Below, one piece after another: positions 18,515-27,788 of a stretch of 64,000 nt of DNA. A program made the position numbers and the translations under genes. The stretch is from JACRLV01 sp045863555 (GTDB taxonomy: Bacteria > Planctomycetota > Phycisphaerae > UBA1845 > Fen-1342), in the NCBI GenBank assembly GCA_045863555.1, contig BTUU01000019.1, positions 1 to 64,000 on the forward strand, given 5' to 3'. How positions within the stretch are numbered: position 1 is the first letter of the stretch; each line of letters opens with the position of its first letter. The notes under the pieces were generated by a model. That model had not been told where the DNA came from. It saw only the letters and a list, made by a program, of their open reading frames with translations, and did not search any database.

Positions 18515-18781
18515 CATCTCGCCACGGCTACGATAGTGCGCTTCGAATCGCGGGACGAAATCTGGACAGGGATCAGGCATCCGATTCGGTCGCGCCAGGA
18601 CCTTATATACCTTGCGAAAGGGGAGCCCTTTCTGCTCTCGGTCACAATCACGGAAACGCCCCCGCGTGATCGAGAGAGCGCACTGGAACCCTGCACGCTC
18701 GAGAGGAACTCGCTATCCTCTGGTCGGCTGGTGCGGGCTCCATCGTGCCCGTTCCGGGCGCCGCCTCGTACGAGGAAAAGC
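18515..18781. other. Junction between truncated ATPase and secreted-protein gene, with second TATA-like element
   Basis: About 267 bases carrying no recognisable domain, although the reading frame is open. CCTTATATACC at 18601-18611 is another archaeal-style TATA element, but no start codon stands at the expected distance, so any gene it served has been lost. A GAGGAAAA ribosome-binding site at the right edge (18772-18779) belongs to the next gene. I take this as the scar of a deletion at the right end of a transferred segment. Confidence 0.45.
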
Positions 18782-21505
18782 GTGTTCCCACGCATCGGAA
18801 ACTCCGGCCAGCGACAGCGAAAAACAAACGCTCAGCATCGATACTGGCTCCTGGCGATCGTTGTAGGCACCGCGAGCCTGGCCAACGGCCAGGCCCTCCC
18901 CGGATTCGATTTCATGAAGGGGGATGGCGCGAAGGGCTGGGAGCCCGCGCATGACGTTGTCCGGCTGAACGCCACGTCCGCTGGGCTTGAGATTGAGACC
19001 AGCGGCAGCGATCCGTACCTGCACGGACCGCCGCGCGATTTCCCCGCCGGGCAGCCGCTGTGGCTGCACATCCGGCTGAAATCCGATCAGGCCGGCATGG
19101 GGCAGGTCTTCTATTTCAATTCGAAGAAAGCAGCCAATGAGGCGGACTCGGCGCGGTTTGCTGTGCGGGGCAGCCAGTGGGAAGACATCTCTGTGCCGTT
19201 GCCGCCGCTGGGAGGGGCCTGCCGGCTGCGTCTGGATCCGCCCGGGGGCGCCGGCAACCGGGTCATTGTCGTCAGCCTGCGCGTGGAAACTCGTATTCTG
19301 CTCAAAGCGCCGGATTGGCCCGTGCCGACACCGCCGACCCTCGACGAAAAAGCGTTATCCCTGCAGTCCGGCGACTTGGAACTGGTGCACGCCCGGAATC
19401 AAATCGGCGCTTTCGCGCTTCGCGTGGCCGGACAGTCGATGGCCGCGGGGCACAACCGTCCCTTGATCGGCTATCTGCATGCGGGTGAGTTGCGCTGGCT
19501 CGAACTCGGCAAGAGCGCCAGCGTCCAGGCCGATCGCGCCCGTGGAGCGCTGGTCGTGCAGGCGACGGTCCACGACGAGGACGGCGCCGCGTGGACCATT
19601 CGGGAGCACTTCGCGCCTGGCGCGAAACCCGGAGCAATCGACGTCGAGGTAACCGTCTCGGCCAGCCGATCGCGCGAAGTCGTATACCTGCCCATGCTGA
19701 TGATTCTGCCGGGGCTGGGCTGCTTCGGCGAGACCAAAAACCAGGCCGTCTTCCCCGGGTTGGAATACCTGGACAGGAACGAGCCCAGCAGCAGTGAAGC
19801 CGACATCATCGGCCCGGGCGCCAGGCGGCAGGTTCCGGACACACTGAAGATCACGCTGCCGCTCATAGCGGTGCAGGCCGATGGACGCTACGTCGGCCTT
19901 CTGTGGGAACACAGACCGGAATTCGCCGCGGTCTTTGACTCGCCGGATCGGCTGTTCAAGTCCGGCGCGCACGTAATCGGCATCCTCTTCCCCGGCGCGA
20001 ATGGAACGAACCGCGCCGATGGCAGCCTGCTGCCCTACGGCGGCGAAACACTGCAAGCGGGCCAGACAGTCGCGCTGCGCGCCACCATCGTCGGCGGGCG
20101 CGGCGAGAGCATCATCCCCGCCGTCCAGCAGTACGTCGCGCTCCGTGGCCTGCCGCCGACGCCGACAGAGGGCGTCGACTGGAACAGCTACTTCGCGACG
20201 GCGGCGGCCGGGTGGCTGGACTCCGGCATCCGCGCCGGGAGCCGGTACCGTCACGCTCTCCCCGGTAACTTCGACCCCCAGCCGGCCGCGGACGCGGCGG
20301 TCATGATGGACTGGCTCGCGTTGCAAACGCGCGAGGGGAGCCTCAAGCAGCGCCTCGCCGAAGCGGCGAAAACCGCGCTGGCGGAAATGAAGCCCGGCGA
20401 CCTCAATCACGCCGGAGTTTCCCACGTGCGCTACCCGGTTCCCGCGCTGGTGTATGGTCACGCCGCCGAAAGTGCGGATCGCGCCCGGCAGGTCGGCCGC
20501 GAGTTGCTGAAGAGATTCGAGCCGGATGGGAGTGTCTGCTACCGAAAACCGCCATCGGGTCCGGACTACGGCCGTACGCACTTTGCGCCTGACGCGAATG
20601 GCCTGACGGCGCAAGCCGTCGCCAGCCTGCTCGAATTGGCGAGCGTCTCAGGCGATTCTGAACTGCTGAGCGAAGGACTGCGCTGCCTGCGCGCTATCGA
20701 CAAGTTCGCCAATACCGTCCCGCGCGGAGCGCAGACGTGGGAGGTTCCGCTCCATACGCCGGACATCCTCGCCGCGGCCAATCTTGTGCGCGCCTACACG
20801 CTGGGGTACGAGTTGACGAACGAGCGGCATTTCCTGGAGCAGGCTCGTTACTGGGCGTGGAGCGGCGTGCCCTTTGTCTACCTGGTTGCCCCCGCGAATG
20901 AGCCCGTCGGCGCGTACGCGACGATCCCGGTTTTTGGTGCGACGCAATGGGTGGCGCCGGACTGGATGGGGCTGCCGGTCCAGTGGTGCGGCCTGGTCTA
21001 CGCCGACGCCGTCTACCGCCTGGCGCGGTACGACTCAACCGGACCCTGGAAGCAACTGGCGGACGGGATTACCGCCTCCGGAATCCAGCAGACGTGGCCG
21101 CAAAGCGGCGATGCGGAGCGGCAAGGCCTGCTCCCGGATTCGTTCACGCTTCGCGCTCAGTTGCGCAACGATCCCGCCATCAACCCTGGAACCGTGCAGG
21201 CGAACGCCATCCAGTTTTTCGATCGACCCGCCTTGTATGACTTCCACGCGTTCAGGTCCGGCGTCCTGGTACACGCGCCCGGCGCGATCCGCGACGCGGT
21301 CGACGAGGCTGCTCGAACTCGGTTTACCGTGAATGGCTGGCCCGATCATCCATACCAGATTCTCATCGTCGGCCTCAAATCGACGCCGCGCGTGCGGATC
21401 AACGATCACGATATTCCGCTTGATTCTCCGCACGCGTTCGATGCGCGGACCGGCCGGCTCATCCTCGGCGTTGAAGGAAAGCCCGTGATCGAGATCGGCC
21501 GGTGA
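18782..21505 (+). CDS. Large secreted protein, probable polysaccharide-active enzyme (alpha/alpha-toroid type)
   Basis: A 907-residue exported protein starting at a GTG with GAGGAAAA just upstream. A signal peptide with a long basic n-region ends near residue 37 (WLLAIVVGTASLANGQ). Residues about 40-175 look like a beta-jelly-roll (FDFMKGDGAKGWEPAHDVVR onward). Residues 180-470 are beta-rich, and 480-800 are helical with repeated aromatic, Gly-rich loops (DGSVCYRKPPSGPDYGRTHF; WAPDWMGLPVQWCGLVYADA). Jelly-roll, beta-sandwich and helical toroid is the layout of many glycosidases and polysaccharide lyases, but I cannot assign a family. It is followed by a DUF3472 gene and lies downstream of the GH95 fucosidase, supporting a glycan-degrading role. 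Confidence 0.75.
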   Translation: MFPRIGNSGQRQRKTNAQHRYWLLAIVVGTASLANGQALPGFDFMKGDGAKGWEPAHDVVRLNATSAGLEIETSGSDPYLHGPPRDFPAGQPLWLHIRLKSDQAGMGQVFYFNSKKAANEADSARFAVRGSQWEDISVPLPPLGGACRLRLDPPGGAGNRVIVVSLRVETRILLKAPDWPVPTPPTLDEKALSLQSGDLELVHARNQIGAFALRVAGQSMAAGHNRPLIGYLHAGELRWLELGKSASVQADRARGALVVQATVHDEDGAAWTIREHFAPGAKPGAIDVEVTVSASRSREVVYLPMLMILPGLGCFGETKNQAVFPGLEYLDRNEPSSSEADIIGPGARRQVPDTLKITLPLIAVQADGRYVGLLWEHRPEFAAVFDSPDRLFKSGAHVIGILFPGANGTNRADGSLLPYGGETLQAGQTVALRATIVGGRGESIIPAVQQYVALRGLPPTPTEGVDWNSYFATAAAGWLDSGIRAGSRYRHALPGNFDPQPAADAAVMMDWLALQTREGSLKQRLAEAAKTALAEMKPGDLNHAGVSHVRYPVPALVYGHAAESADRARQVGRELLKRFEPDGSVCYRKPPSGPDYGRTHFAPDANGLTAQAVASLLELASVSGDSELLSEGLRCLRAIDKFANTVPRGAQTWEVPLHTPDILAAANLVRAYTLGYELTNERHFLEQARYWAWSGVPFVYLVAPANEPVGAYATIPVFGATQWVAPDWMGLPVQWCGLVYADAVYRLARYDSTGPWKQLADGITASGIQQTWPQSGDAERQGLLPDSFTLRAQLRNDPAINPGTVQANAIQFFDRPALYDFHAFRSGVLVHAPGAIRDAVDEAARTRFTVNGWPDHPYQILIVGLKSTPRVRINDHDIPLDSPHAFDARTGRLILGVEGKPVIEIGR

Positions 21506-21590
21506 TCGGGTGCGTCGCAGATAGGAGCGGCACCGCTTCTCGCGCGACGGTGAAACCGGGCCGCGGTTCTCTGACAACCAGGAGTGAGGA

Positions 21591-22892
21591 ATGATGACGT
21601 ACAGCGTCGTGACCGCCTTCATCAGCGCGGTATTGGCCTCAGCGGAAACCGCCGCGGGGCAGGCCGCCTCAGCGCCCGCCTCGCTGGAGATTCCCGCGTT
21701 CACGGCGTACTGCGAACCCAATGCCGACGGGATGCGTGTCGAGGACGGCAAGCCGGTATCTGGCTGGCGCTCAGCCGACGATCGGCTTGCCTGGTACGGC
21801 GAACTGCTGAAGAGCGGCACGCTTTCGGTTTCAATCGCGCTGCACCTTCCTCCGCGCGAAACAGCGACATTCCGCATGCGCATCGGCGAGCAGTCGCGTG
21901 AAGCGCGAATCGAAGGGAGCGAGCAGCCGGTCACCGTGGCGTTCGGAGACTTCACGATTCCCCGCGCAGACTACTACCGCTTCGAGCTTACCGGTGTCAC
22001 CCGGAGCGGCGAGACATTCGGGCGGATCGAGACCCTGAACCTCGGCGGTCAGGCCGCAGCCCAGGCGCGTTTCAATCTCAAGCCCCGCCGAAACGCGGCT
22101 TCGGTTCATCTGAGTTTCCCGACTGATTCTGAACAGGTGGAGTGGTATTACAACGAATTGACCGTTCGCACGGACCCGGTTCATTCCTTCTACATGGCCT
22201 GCGGGTTTCATCGCGGTTACTTCGGCATCCAGGTCAACAGCGTCACCGAACGCCGCATCATCTTTTCGGTCTGGGACGCGGGAAACGAGGCGAATGACCG
22301 TGGCAAGGTAAGGGACGAAAACCGTGTGAAGCTGCTCGCCAAGGGCGAGGGTGTCGTCGCGAACGATTTCGGCGGCGAGGGTACCGGCGGTCACAGCCAT
22401 CTGGTCTTCGACTGGAAGACAGGGCAGACCTATCGATTTCTTCTCACGGCCGAACCAGACGGCGACGCCACGGTCTACGCCGCATACTTTTACTTCCCCG
22501 AGAGATCGGCGTGGGGACTGATTGCACGCTTCCGGGCGCCGAAGGACGGCAAGTATCTGCGCGGCCTTCACTCGTTCAACGAGAACTTCTGGGGCAGCAA
22601 CGGCCAGTTGCAGCGCACGGTCGAAATCGGCCCTCCCTGGATCCGCACGGTCGACGAAAAATGGCACCAGTTGACGCACGCAAAATTCACGCATGATCCG
22701 ACCGGCAGGGACGATCGCCGCGACTACGGTGCCGGCGTCGTCAACGGCCGTTTCTACCTTTCGAATGGCGGCTTTACGAAGACGCCTCTCCGAGAAGGGA
22801 AGGAAGAAATGAAACCCACGGCAACGAAGTACGGCGACACCGTGGACTGTCCCTCCGGCGGAAAGCCCCCGGAAAATCTCCAATTGCCATGA
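21591..22892 (+). CDS. DUF3472 secreted protein with N-terminal DUF5077-like domain
   Basis: A 433-residue exported protein with signal peptide (about 1-23) and a strong AGGAGTGAGGA ribosome-binding site. Residues about 28-150 look like the carbohydrate-binding DUF5077 beta-sandwich. Residues 165-420 are DUF3472, with VEWYYNELTVRTDPVHSFYM, GYFGIQVNS, GGEGTGGHSH and FHSFNENFWGSNGQ-like segments. DUF3472 proteins are common in planctomycete and Bacteroidetes polysaccharide loci; their activity is unknown. The upstream neighbour is the large secreted protein, 85 bases away, and the two may be co-transcribed. Confidence 0.88.
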   Translation: MMTYSVVTAFISAVLASAETAAGQAASAPASLEIPAFTAYCEPNADGMRVEDGKPVSGWRSADDRLAWYGELLKSGTLSVSIALHLPPRETATFRMRIGEQSREARIEGSEQPVTVAFGDFTIPRADYYRFELTGVTRSGETFGRIETLNLGGQAAAQARFNLKPRRNAASVHLSFPTDSEQVEWYYNELTVRTDPVHSFYMACGFHRGYFGIQVNSVTERRIIFSVWDAGNEANDRGKVRDENRVKLLAKGEGVVANDFGGEGTGGHSHLVFDWKTGQTYRFLLTAEPDGDATVYAAYFYFPERSAWGLIARFRAPKDGKYLRGLHSFNENFWGSNGQLQRTVEIGPPWIRTVDEKWHQLTHAKFTHDPTGRDDRRDYGAGVVNGRFYLSNGGFTKTPLREGKEEMKPTATKYGDTVDCPSGGKPPENLQLP

Positions 22893-23200
22893 AGAAGGTA
22901 GCCGCGACCGACCCGGCCAAGTCCTGCGGATGCTTCGTCATTGCATGCGGCGGTTGTCGGGCACCGTACCTGCGGCTCGCTTCTGCCGGGCGGGGGCGTT
23001 CTCTTGTTCGAAGCGATTCCCGATTCAGGCGACTGCGGAGCACGAGACCTGCCGCAAATGGTTTGTCTGCCGTTCGATCCGGAGTCGTTCCGTTCGGAAA
23101 CTGCTCCTGAAGTGCTGCGTCGATTCCGCTGACCGCGCGCACGTTGCTCGCCATGGTTTGGCCGCGCGATTCTTCGGGGAGCTGAGCACGTCAGGCTTGC

Positions 23201-24123
23201 GTGGATCGATCTTTCCGAACGGACTTCAAGGGCCCGATCGCGTACTACATCCCGGAGACCTGGAGCAAGATCGGCAAGCTGTTCAACGATCCGTTCCTCT
23301 ATGGCCGTGGCCTGGATGCCCGCCCGGGCACGATGGGCGGCGGCGCGATGGAAATCAACACCGTGCCGCATTTCGATGCTCCGGACGCACGCGGAGTCGT
23401 CTACTCGAAGATCCCCAGACTTCAGTTCCCCGTGGACGACCAGGGCCGCACCCTGTTGGTGCAGGACGTAACCTATTACTCAAAGGAAGCGCTCTTCAGC
23501 CGGGTCTCGGGAGGAACTTCCAGTGGCGCCACCGCGACGCGCTCCTCCCCGACCCGGCCGCGAACCGGACGGCCGCCCGCGCCGGAACCGGTGCGGCCGC
23601 GAATGCCACGCACAAATTCTCAGGTGACACCGGGGAACTCGACCGGATCGTCGTGCTCGATCTGGACGGCCCGGCGACCGACATTGCACCACTCGCCGGA
23701 CGGATCCCAAGCCGATCGCTGGCACGCGGACGACCGGCCCGAGCCTCAAACGTGTTTCAGGAGCAGGCGACCTACGGTCCGGACAAGGCCGTCGACGACG
23801 ACGAAGGCACACGCTGGGCGACGGACGAGGGCACGCACGCGGCATGGCTGGAAGTGGATCTGGGTTCGCCGCAGCTGATCGGCCGCGTGGTGTTGCGCGA
23901 AGAATACGGCCGGCGCGTACAGAAGTTCGAGCTTCGGTATCAGGACGGCAACGACTGGAAGACATTTGCGTCCGCCGGCGAAATCGGCCCCGAGCTGCGA
24001 ATGACGGTGGGCCCCGTGACAGCGCGCATCGTGCGATTGAACATCCTCTCGGCGACGGAGGGGCCGACGCTGTCGGAGTTCGAACTGCTGCCGCCGACCG
24101 CTGACCCGCCATCCGCTCCCTAG
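23201..24123 (+). pseudogene. Broken carbohydrate-binding gene: orphan segment plus GH29-type F5/8C tail
   Basis: Two coding segments lie in different frames. The first (from about 23205) encodes TDFKGPIAYYIPETWSKIGK through YYSKEALFSRVSGG, an exported-protein-like stretch I do not recognise. The second, shifted by one frame from about 23560, encodes GELDRIVVLDLDGPATDIAP and an F5/8 type C (discoidin/CBM32) domain (AVDDDEGTRWATDEGTHAAW), which is how GH29 alpha-L-fucosidases end. The GH29 catalytic domain is missing. So this looks like the decayed remains of one or two glycan genes, next to the intact GH95 and DUF3472 genes. The stretch 22893-23200 shows only short, conflicting frames and is probably part of the same wreckage. 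Confidence 0.7.
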
Positions 24124-24151
24124 TTCGGGCAGCGGCAAGGCACGTTGCGGA

Positions 24152-24679
24152 TCAGCGCTGCGTTGCGTCTGGCTCGAGAACGCGGGCCATGATCAGTCTT
24201 CCGCTGGATAAGGCGAATGCCGTCCGCGCGTCCGGAGAGAATCCGACCGATTCCACGTAGGTGGATTCACCCGGAAAGCGGATACGGCCGATTCCCTTGC
24301 CGGTGTTCCGATCCCACACGCGAGCGGTGCCGTCGCCGGCGCCCGAGATGAGCAAGCGACCATCCTTCGCAAACGCGAGCGAGACGACCCAGTTCGTATG
24401 CCCGACGAGAATCTGCAGCGCTTCGCTGCGGCCGGCACCCCAGACGATCGCGTCTGTCGGCGCGCAGCCGACGGCAATCAGTTTGCCGGCTGAATCGACG
24501 CACACGGACAGTGCCGCCCGCGCTTCCGCGAAATCGACTGACACTTCTCTGCCGCGCCACTTGCTCGGCGCCGATTCGTAAGATAGCATGCTTTTCAAGT
24601 GAAGTTCGCACGCCAGCCTCGGCGGGCTCGACGGTCCTATCGGGCCGAGAACCGCTGATTCCTCGAGACTGACCAGCAT
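24152..24679 (-). CDS. Short WD40-repeat protein, possibly a gene remnant
   Basis: A 175-residue frame with WD40-type repeats: ALSVCVDSAGKLIAVGC...IVWGAG, ILVGHTNWVVSLAFAKDGRL with ARVWDRNTGKG, and VESVGFSPDARTAFALSSG. Only about three blades are present, whereas a closed propeller needs six or seven. There is no signal peptide and no convincing ribosome-binding site. It is either a small WD40 protein or, more likely, the C-terminal end of a larger decayed gene, since it lies next to another pseudogene. Confidence 0.5.
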   Translation of the reverse strand: MLVSLEESAVLGPIGPSSPPRLACELHLKSMLSYESAPSKWRGREVSVDFAEARAALSVCVDSAGKLIAVGCAPTDAIVWGAGRSEALQILVGHTNWVVSLAFAKDGRLLISGAGDGTARVWDRNTGKGIGRIRFPGESTYVESVGFSPDARTAFALSSGRLIMARVLEPDATQR

Positions 24680-24846
24680 ATTCGACCGGGTTCACGGAGA
24701 CCGTGCCGTGAGCAGATACGTTCGGATCGACGCCTGCCCAACACTCACCGGCGCTGTCCTGCGAGGGCTATGCGTCGACAACATCCGCCCGGCGAACAAC
24801 CGCCGAGCGCTTCACTTCGATCCCTATTCACAAAGGAGGACGCACC

Positions 24847-27489
24847 ATGAACCGAACCGGTTCACGCTGCATGTACTGGCTGGCGCTGACGGCGTTCGCC
24901 ACTGCAGCGACATTGCCGGCGTTCGCTCAGTCCGAAAGCGGCGCCGCCGACTCGCAGCGCGGAGCAATCCCGCGGCACTCTGCACCGCAGTACGATGACG
25001 CGTTTGTTCCGGTCAATGCTCGGGCGCTGCCCGGCCCGAATTTGCCCGACCCCCGCGATACCGTTCAGGAAGCGCTGCCCCCTGCCCCGACCCTGGCGCT
25101 CTCGGAACAACTGTCCGGTCTCGACGCCCAGCTGCGGGCGAACGCCGAAATCGAGCTCGAGTTTGGGCGGGACGCGACGAACGCCGACCGGACTGCGGGC
25201 ATCGAAATCGCGACTCTGTGGAACAGCGGTCAATACGAACGGGCACTGGAACAGCTGCGATCACTGGAAGCGTCGGGTGTGCCGCTCGCAATGGGGATCG
25301 CCTGGCGCGAACCGCTGCCGCCCGGGGGTCTGCGGGTTGCAGACGTGCGCGTCGGCGGAACGCGCGCCGAAGCGCAGACGATGAACCTCGACTTCGACGC
25401 GCAGACCGGCAATCTGTTCACGATCGTCCGATGGGGGACGACCACCGGGACGAGCGCCTGGACGATGAATACATCCAGCAACGGCGGGCTCACCTGGTCG
25501 GAGACCTATGCATTTCCAAGTTCCGCGGGGCTGATCGACGTCGATCTTGCCGTGGTCGACGACTACGTGTACGTCGCCTATGTGGCAGGCAACGCGACCA
25601 GCGAGGCGCGGCTGCGCCGCTGCCTCGTCAGCACGGGTGCGGTCGACTTAGGGTTCGGCTTCCAGGTCGTGTTCGACGCGGGAGCGAACGCGATTGAGGA
25701 GGTCGCGCTCGTGTCCAACGCGGACGATTTTGACAACCGGATCTACTACGCCGCGATCCAGAGCAACGACACGCTTCGCTACGCCTGGGACGTGGCGACT
25801 GACGGGACGACATTCACCGACGAATCTCCGGCGACGTCGAATCCCGAATTCGGGCTCGACGCGACGTGGGGAAACCACCGAACAAACTGCAGCGAACTGG
25901 TCTATTTCTCCTATTCGGGAAGCGACGGCCATGCCCATGTCATGGGCAAGGCCGATCCGACGTGGACGGACTGGATCATCGAAAACGGAGCCGGCGCGTT
26001 CAGGACCACGGCGATCTCCGCGTACGAAGATGCGATCATCTGTGCTTTCGAATATCCGTACCCCGACGGTACGGGCATTCGCTACCGCATCAGCTACGAC
26101 TGCGGCGCATCCTGGGCTCCGGGCACGATCGCGGTTCCCGACGGCGCAACCGTGGCTGGGTACTTCGAGCCGGACGTGGATGCGCGCGACGGCGACGGCA
26201 CCGCGATCACCTACCAGGCCGAGGCCGGCGCGCTCGACCCGATGTACTACCGTACGCGGGCCAGCTACGCCCCCGGCGTCTGGAGTGATCCAACGGTCTA
26301 CAGCGACCATGACGTGTTCACGGGCAGCGATACGGCACTCGCCCATGTGCCTCCGCTCGCCGGCGAGGTTTTCAGCCACGGCGCACTGTATATCAGTCTC
26401 GATCCCGATAACCGTACGCTCTACTACGATCGACCGTCGGCCGCCGGAGCGCCGTGCGCCGACACCACGCCGCCGTTGATCGAGATCGACCTTCCCGCGA
26501 CTCTCTCGTGCGCCTGCGATCTGGTCCAGATCACGGGCTCGGTCGGCGACCCCGACGGCACCTACGCCGGAGACCGGCTGGAGTATCGGCGCCGTGATGC
26601 GGCCGCCTGGATCGTCGCGGACACGGCAACCGGCGCGCGGGCCGGGGTCCTCTACACTTGGGACACGAGCGCCCTGCCGCAGGATTTCTATTACGTCCGC
26701 ATCGTCGGTCGAAACGAGTGCGCCCTGTCCGCGAGCGACTCTACCTTCATTTTCAAGCCCACGACCTTTGGGACACTTGAGCTGCGGGCGCCGGCGGACG
26801 GTGGGATCTACGGCGGCGTGGTCTGCGTCGACGGCACCGCGTGGTCGCAGTCGTGCTTCGACCGCTATACCGTGGACTATAAGCCGCTCGTCGGAGGCGT
26901 GTTCGCTCCGGTCGACCCACCAAGCTCCCCCTATGGCAACACCGTCTTGAATGACCCGCTGGCTTCATGGAACACGGCCGCGGGCCCGACGGCCGTCGCG
27001 GACGGCAACTACCAGGTTCGGCTCCAGGGCGCAAATGACTGCGGCGACATGGCTACGGTCATTCACACGATCCGAGTGGACAATACAGTGCCGACTGCCG
27101 AAATCACGGTCCCGCGCGCCTGCGAGATCGTGAGCGGCGTCGTGCGCGTCGTCGGAACGGCCAGAGACGCCAATCTGCAATCCTGGTCGCTCTCGTACAC
27201 GGGCGGTGACGCTTCCGGCTGGGTTCCTGTCAACGCCGGCAACGCCTCGGTTGTCAACGGCGTGCTGGGCGACTGGGACACGCGTGGGCTCCGCACCTGC
27301 GCATACACCTTGCGGTTGACCGTGGCGGATCAGGCAAATGTGAGTTGCAGCGGCGATCCGCATCGCACCGACTATTACGTCTCTGTCAGAGTAGGTCCGG
27401 ATTGCCCGACCGACCTGAACGGCGACGGCGAGACGTCGCTCGAGGACCTCGCGATGCTACTGTCAGCCTTCGGCACAATGTGTCCTTGA
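24847..27489 (+). CDS. Secreted BNR/sialidase-like repeat protein with dockerin-like C-terminus
   Basis: An 880-residue exported protein with an excellent AAAGGAGG ribosome-binding site and signal peptide (about 1-27). Residues about 165-520 contain sialidase/BNR-like strands (TSSNGGLTWSETYAF; YDCGASWAPGTIAVPDGATV), suggesting a beta-propeller. Residues 545-850 are three Ig-like or big-type modules with repeating PADGGIYGGVVCVDGTAWS-like starts. The C-terminus CPTDLNGDGETSLEDLAMLL is a single EF-hand-like dockerin repeat, a common ending for secreted planctomycete proteins. No catalytic residues were identified, so an enzymatic role is unproven. Confidence 0.85.
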   Translation: MNRTGSRCMYWLALTAFATAATLPAFAQSESGAADSQRGAIPRHSAPQYDDAFVPVNARALPGPNLPDPRDTVQEALPPAPTLALSEQLSGLDAQLRANAEIELEFGRDATNADRTAGIEIATLWNSGQYERALEQLRSLEASGVPLAMGIAWREPLPPGGLRVADVRVGGTRAEAQTMNLDFDAQTGNLFTIVRWGTTTGTSAWTMNTSSNGGLTWSETYAFPSSAGLIDVDLAVVDDYVYVAYVAGNATSEARLRRCLVSTGAVDLGFGFQVVFDAGANAIEEVALVSNADDFDNRIYYAAIQSNDTLRYAWDVATDGTTFTDESPATSNPEFGLDATWGNHRTNCSELVYFSYSGSDGHAHVMGKADPTWTDWIIENGAGAFRTTAISAYEDAIICAFEYPYPDGTGIRYRISYDCGASWAPGTIAVPDGATVAGYFEPDVDARDGDGTAITYQAEAGALDPMYYRTRASYAPGVWSDPTVYSDHDVFTGSDTALAHVPPLAGEVFSHGALYISLDPDNRTLYYDRPSAAGAPCADTTPPLIEIDLPATLSCACDLVQITGSVGDPDGTYAGDRLEYRRRDAAAWIVADTATGARAGVLYTWDTSALPQDFYYVRIVGRNECALSASDSTFIFKPTTFGTLELRAPADGGIYGGVVCVDGTAWSQSCFDRYTVDYKPLVGGVFAPVDPPSSPYGNTVLNDPLASWNTAAGPTAVADGNYQVRLQGANDCGDMATVIHTIRVDNTVPTAEITVPRACEIVSGVVRVVGTARDANLQSWSLSYTGGDASGWVPVNAGNASVVNGVLGDWDTRGLRTCAYTLRLTVADQANVSCSGDPHRTDYYVSVRVGPDCPTDLNGDGETSLEDLAMLLSAFGTMCP

Positions 27490-27500
27490 CGACTCGATGA

Positions 27501-27531
27501 GGGCGCGTCCTCCGACGTCAGGGACGCGCCC
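27501..27531 (+). terminator. Possible terminator hairpin without T-run
   Basis: GGGCGCGTCC (27501-27510) pairs perfectly with GGACGCGCCC (27522-27531) around an 11-base loop, 11 bases after the stop of the dockerin-tailed gene. No T-run follows, so it may stabilise the mRNA 3' end rather than act as an intrinsic terminator. Confidence 0.4.
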
Positions 27532-27635
27532 GGTCGGTCGGACGGTGGGAAGGCGATTTTGAAACAGATGCCCCGGTGCTTCGGCGGTACCTCAGTTTCC
27601 GTGTTGGCGGCGGGCTCCGCTGGGTATCTTCGAGG

Positions 27636-27788
27636 TCAACTCGGCCACAGCCGATTGAAACGGTCGTTGTTGCTCGCGCAGCCCGCCATCAGCGGCGGCA
27701 GGATGATCGACGCGAGGTACCCGAGTCGCATGGCGCACACCGCGTTCCATCCCGCCTTCGAGGGCGCGCCTTCCGCCGCGGCACTCAT
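27636..27788 (-). CDS. Short translationally coupled ORF, possibly truncated membrane protein
   Basis: A 50-residue frame whose ATG overlaps the stop of the quinone-oxidoreductase gene (ATGA at 27785-27788). It has one hydrophobic stretch (LGYLASIILPPLMAGCA) and then ends abruptly. I recognise no family. The ATGA coupling suggests a real downstream cistron that has lost its C-terminus; it could also be chance. Confidence 0.3.
   Translation of the reverse strand: MSAAAEGAPSKAGWNAVCAMRLGYLASIILPPLMAGCASNNDRFNRLWPS

Noticed and set aside
17228..21505. A single 1425-residue ATPase-secreted protein
   Set aside because: The cytoplasmic ATPase part is followed by an internal signal peptide with its own GTG and ribosome-binding site. 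The frame from 17228 to 17474 lies inside the coiled-coil gene and shows no homology. I split it.
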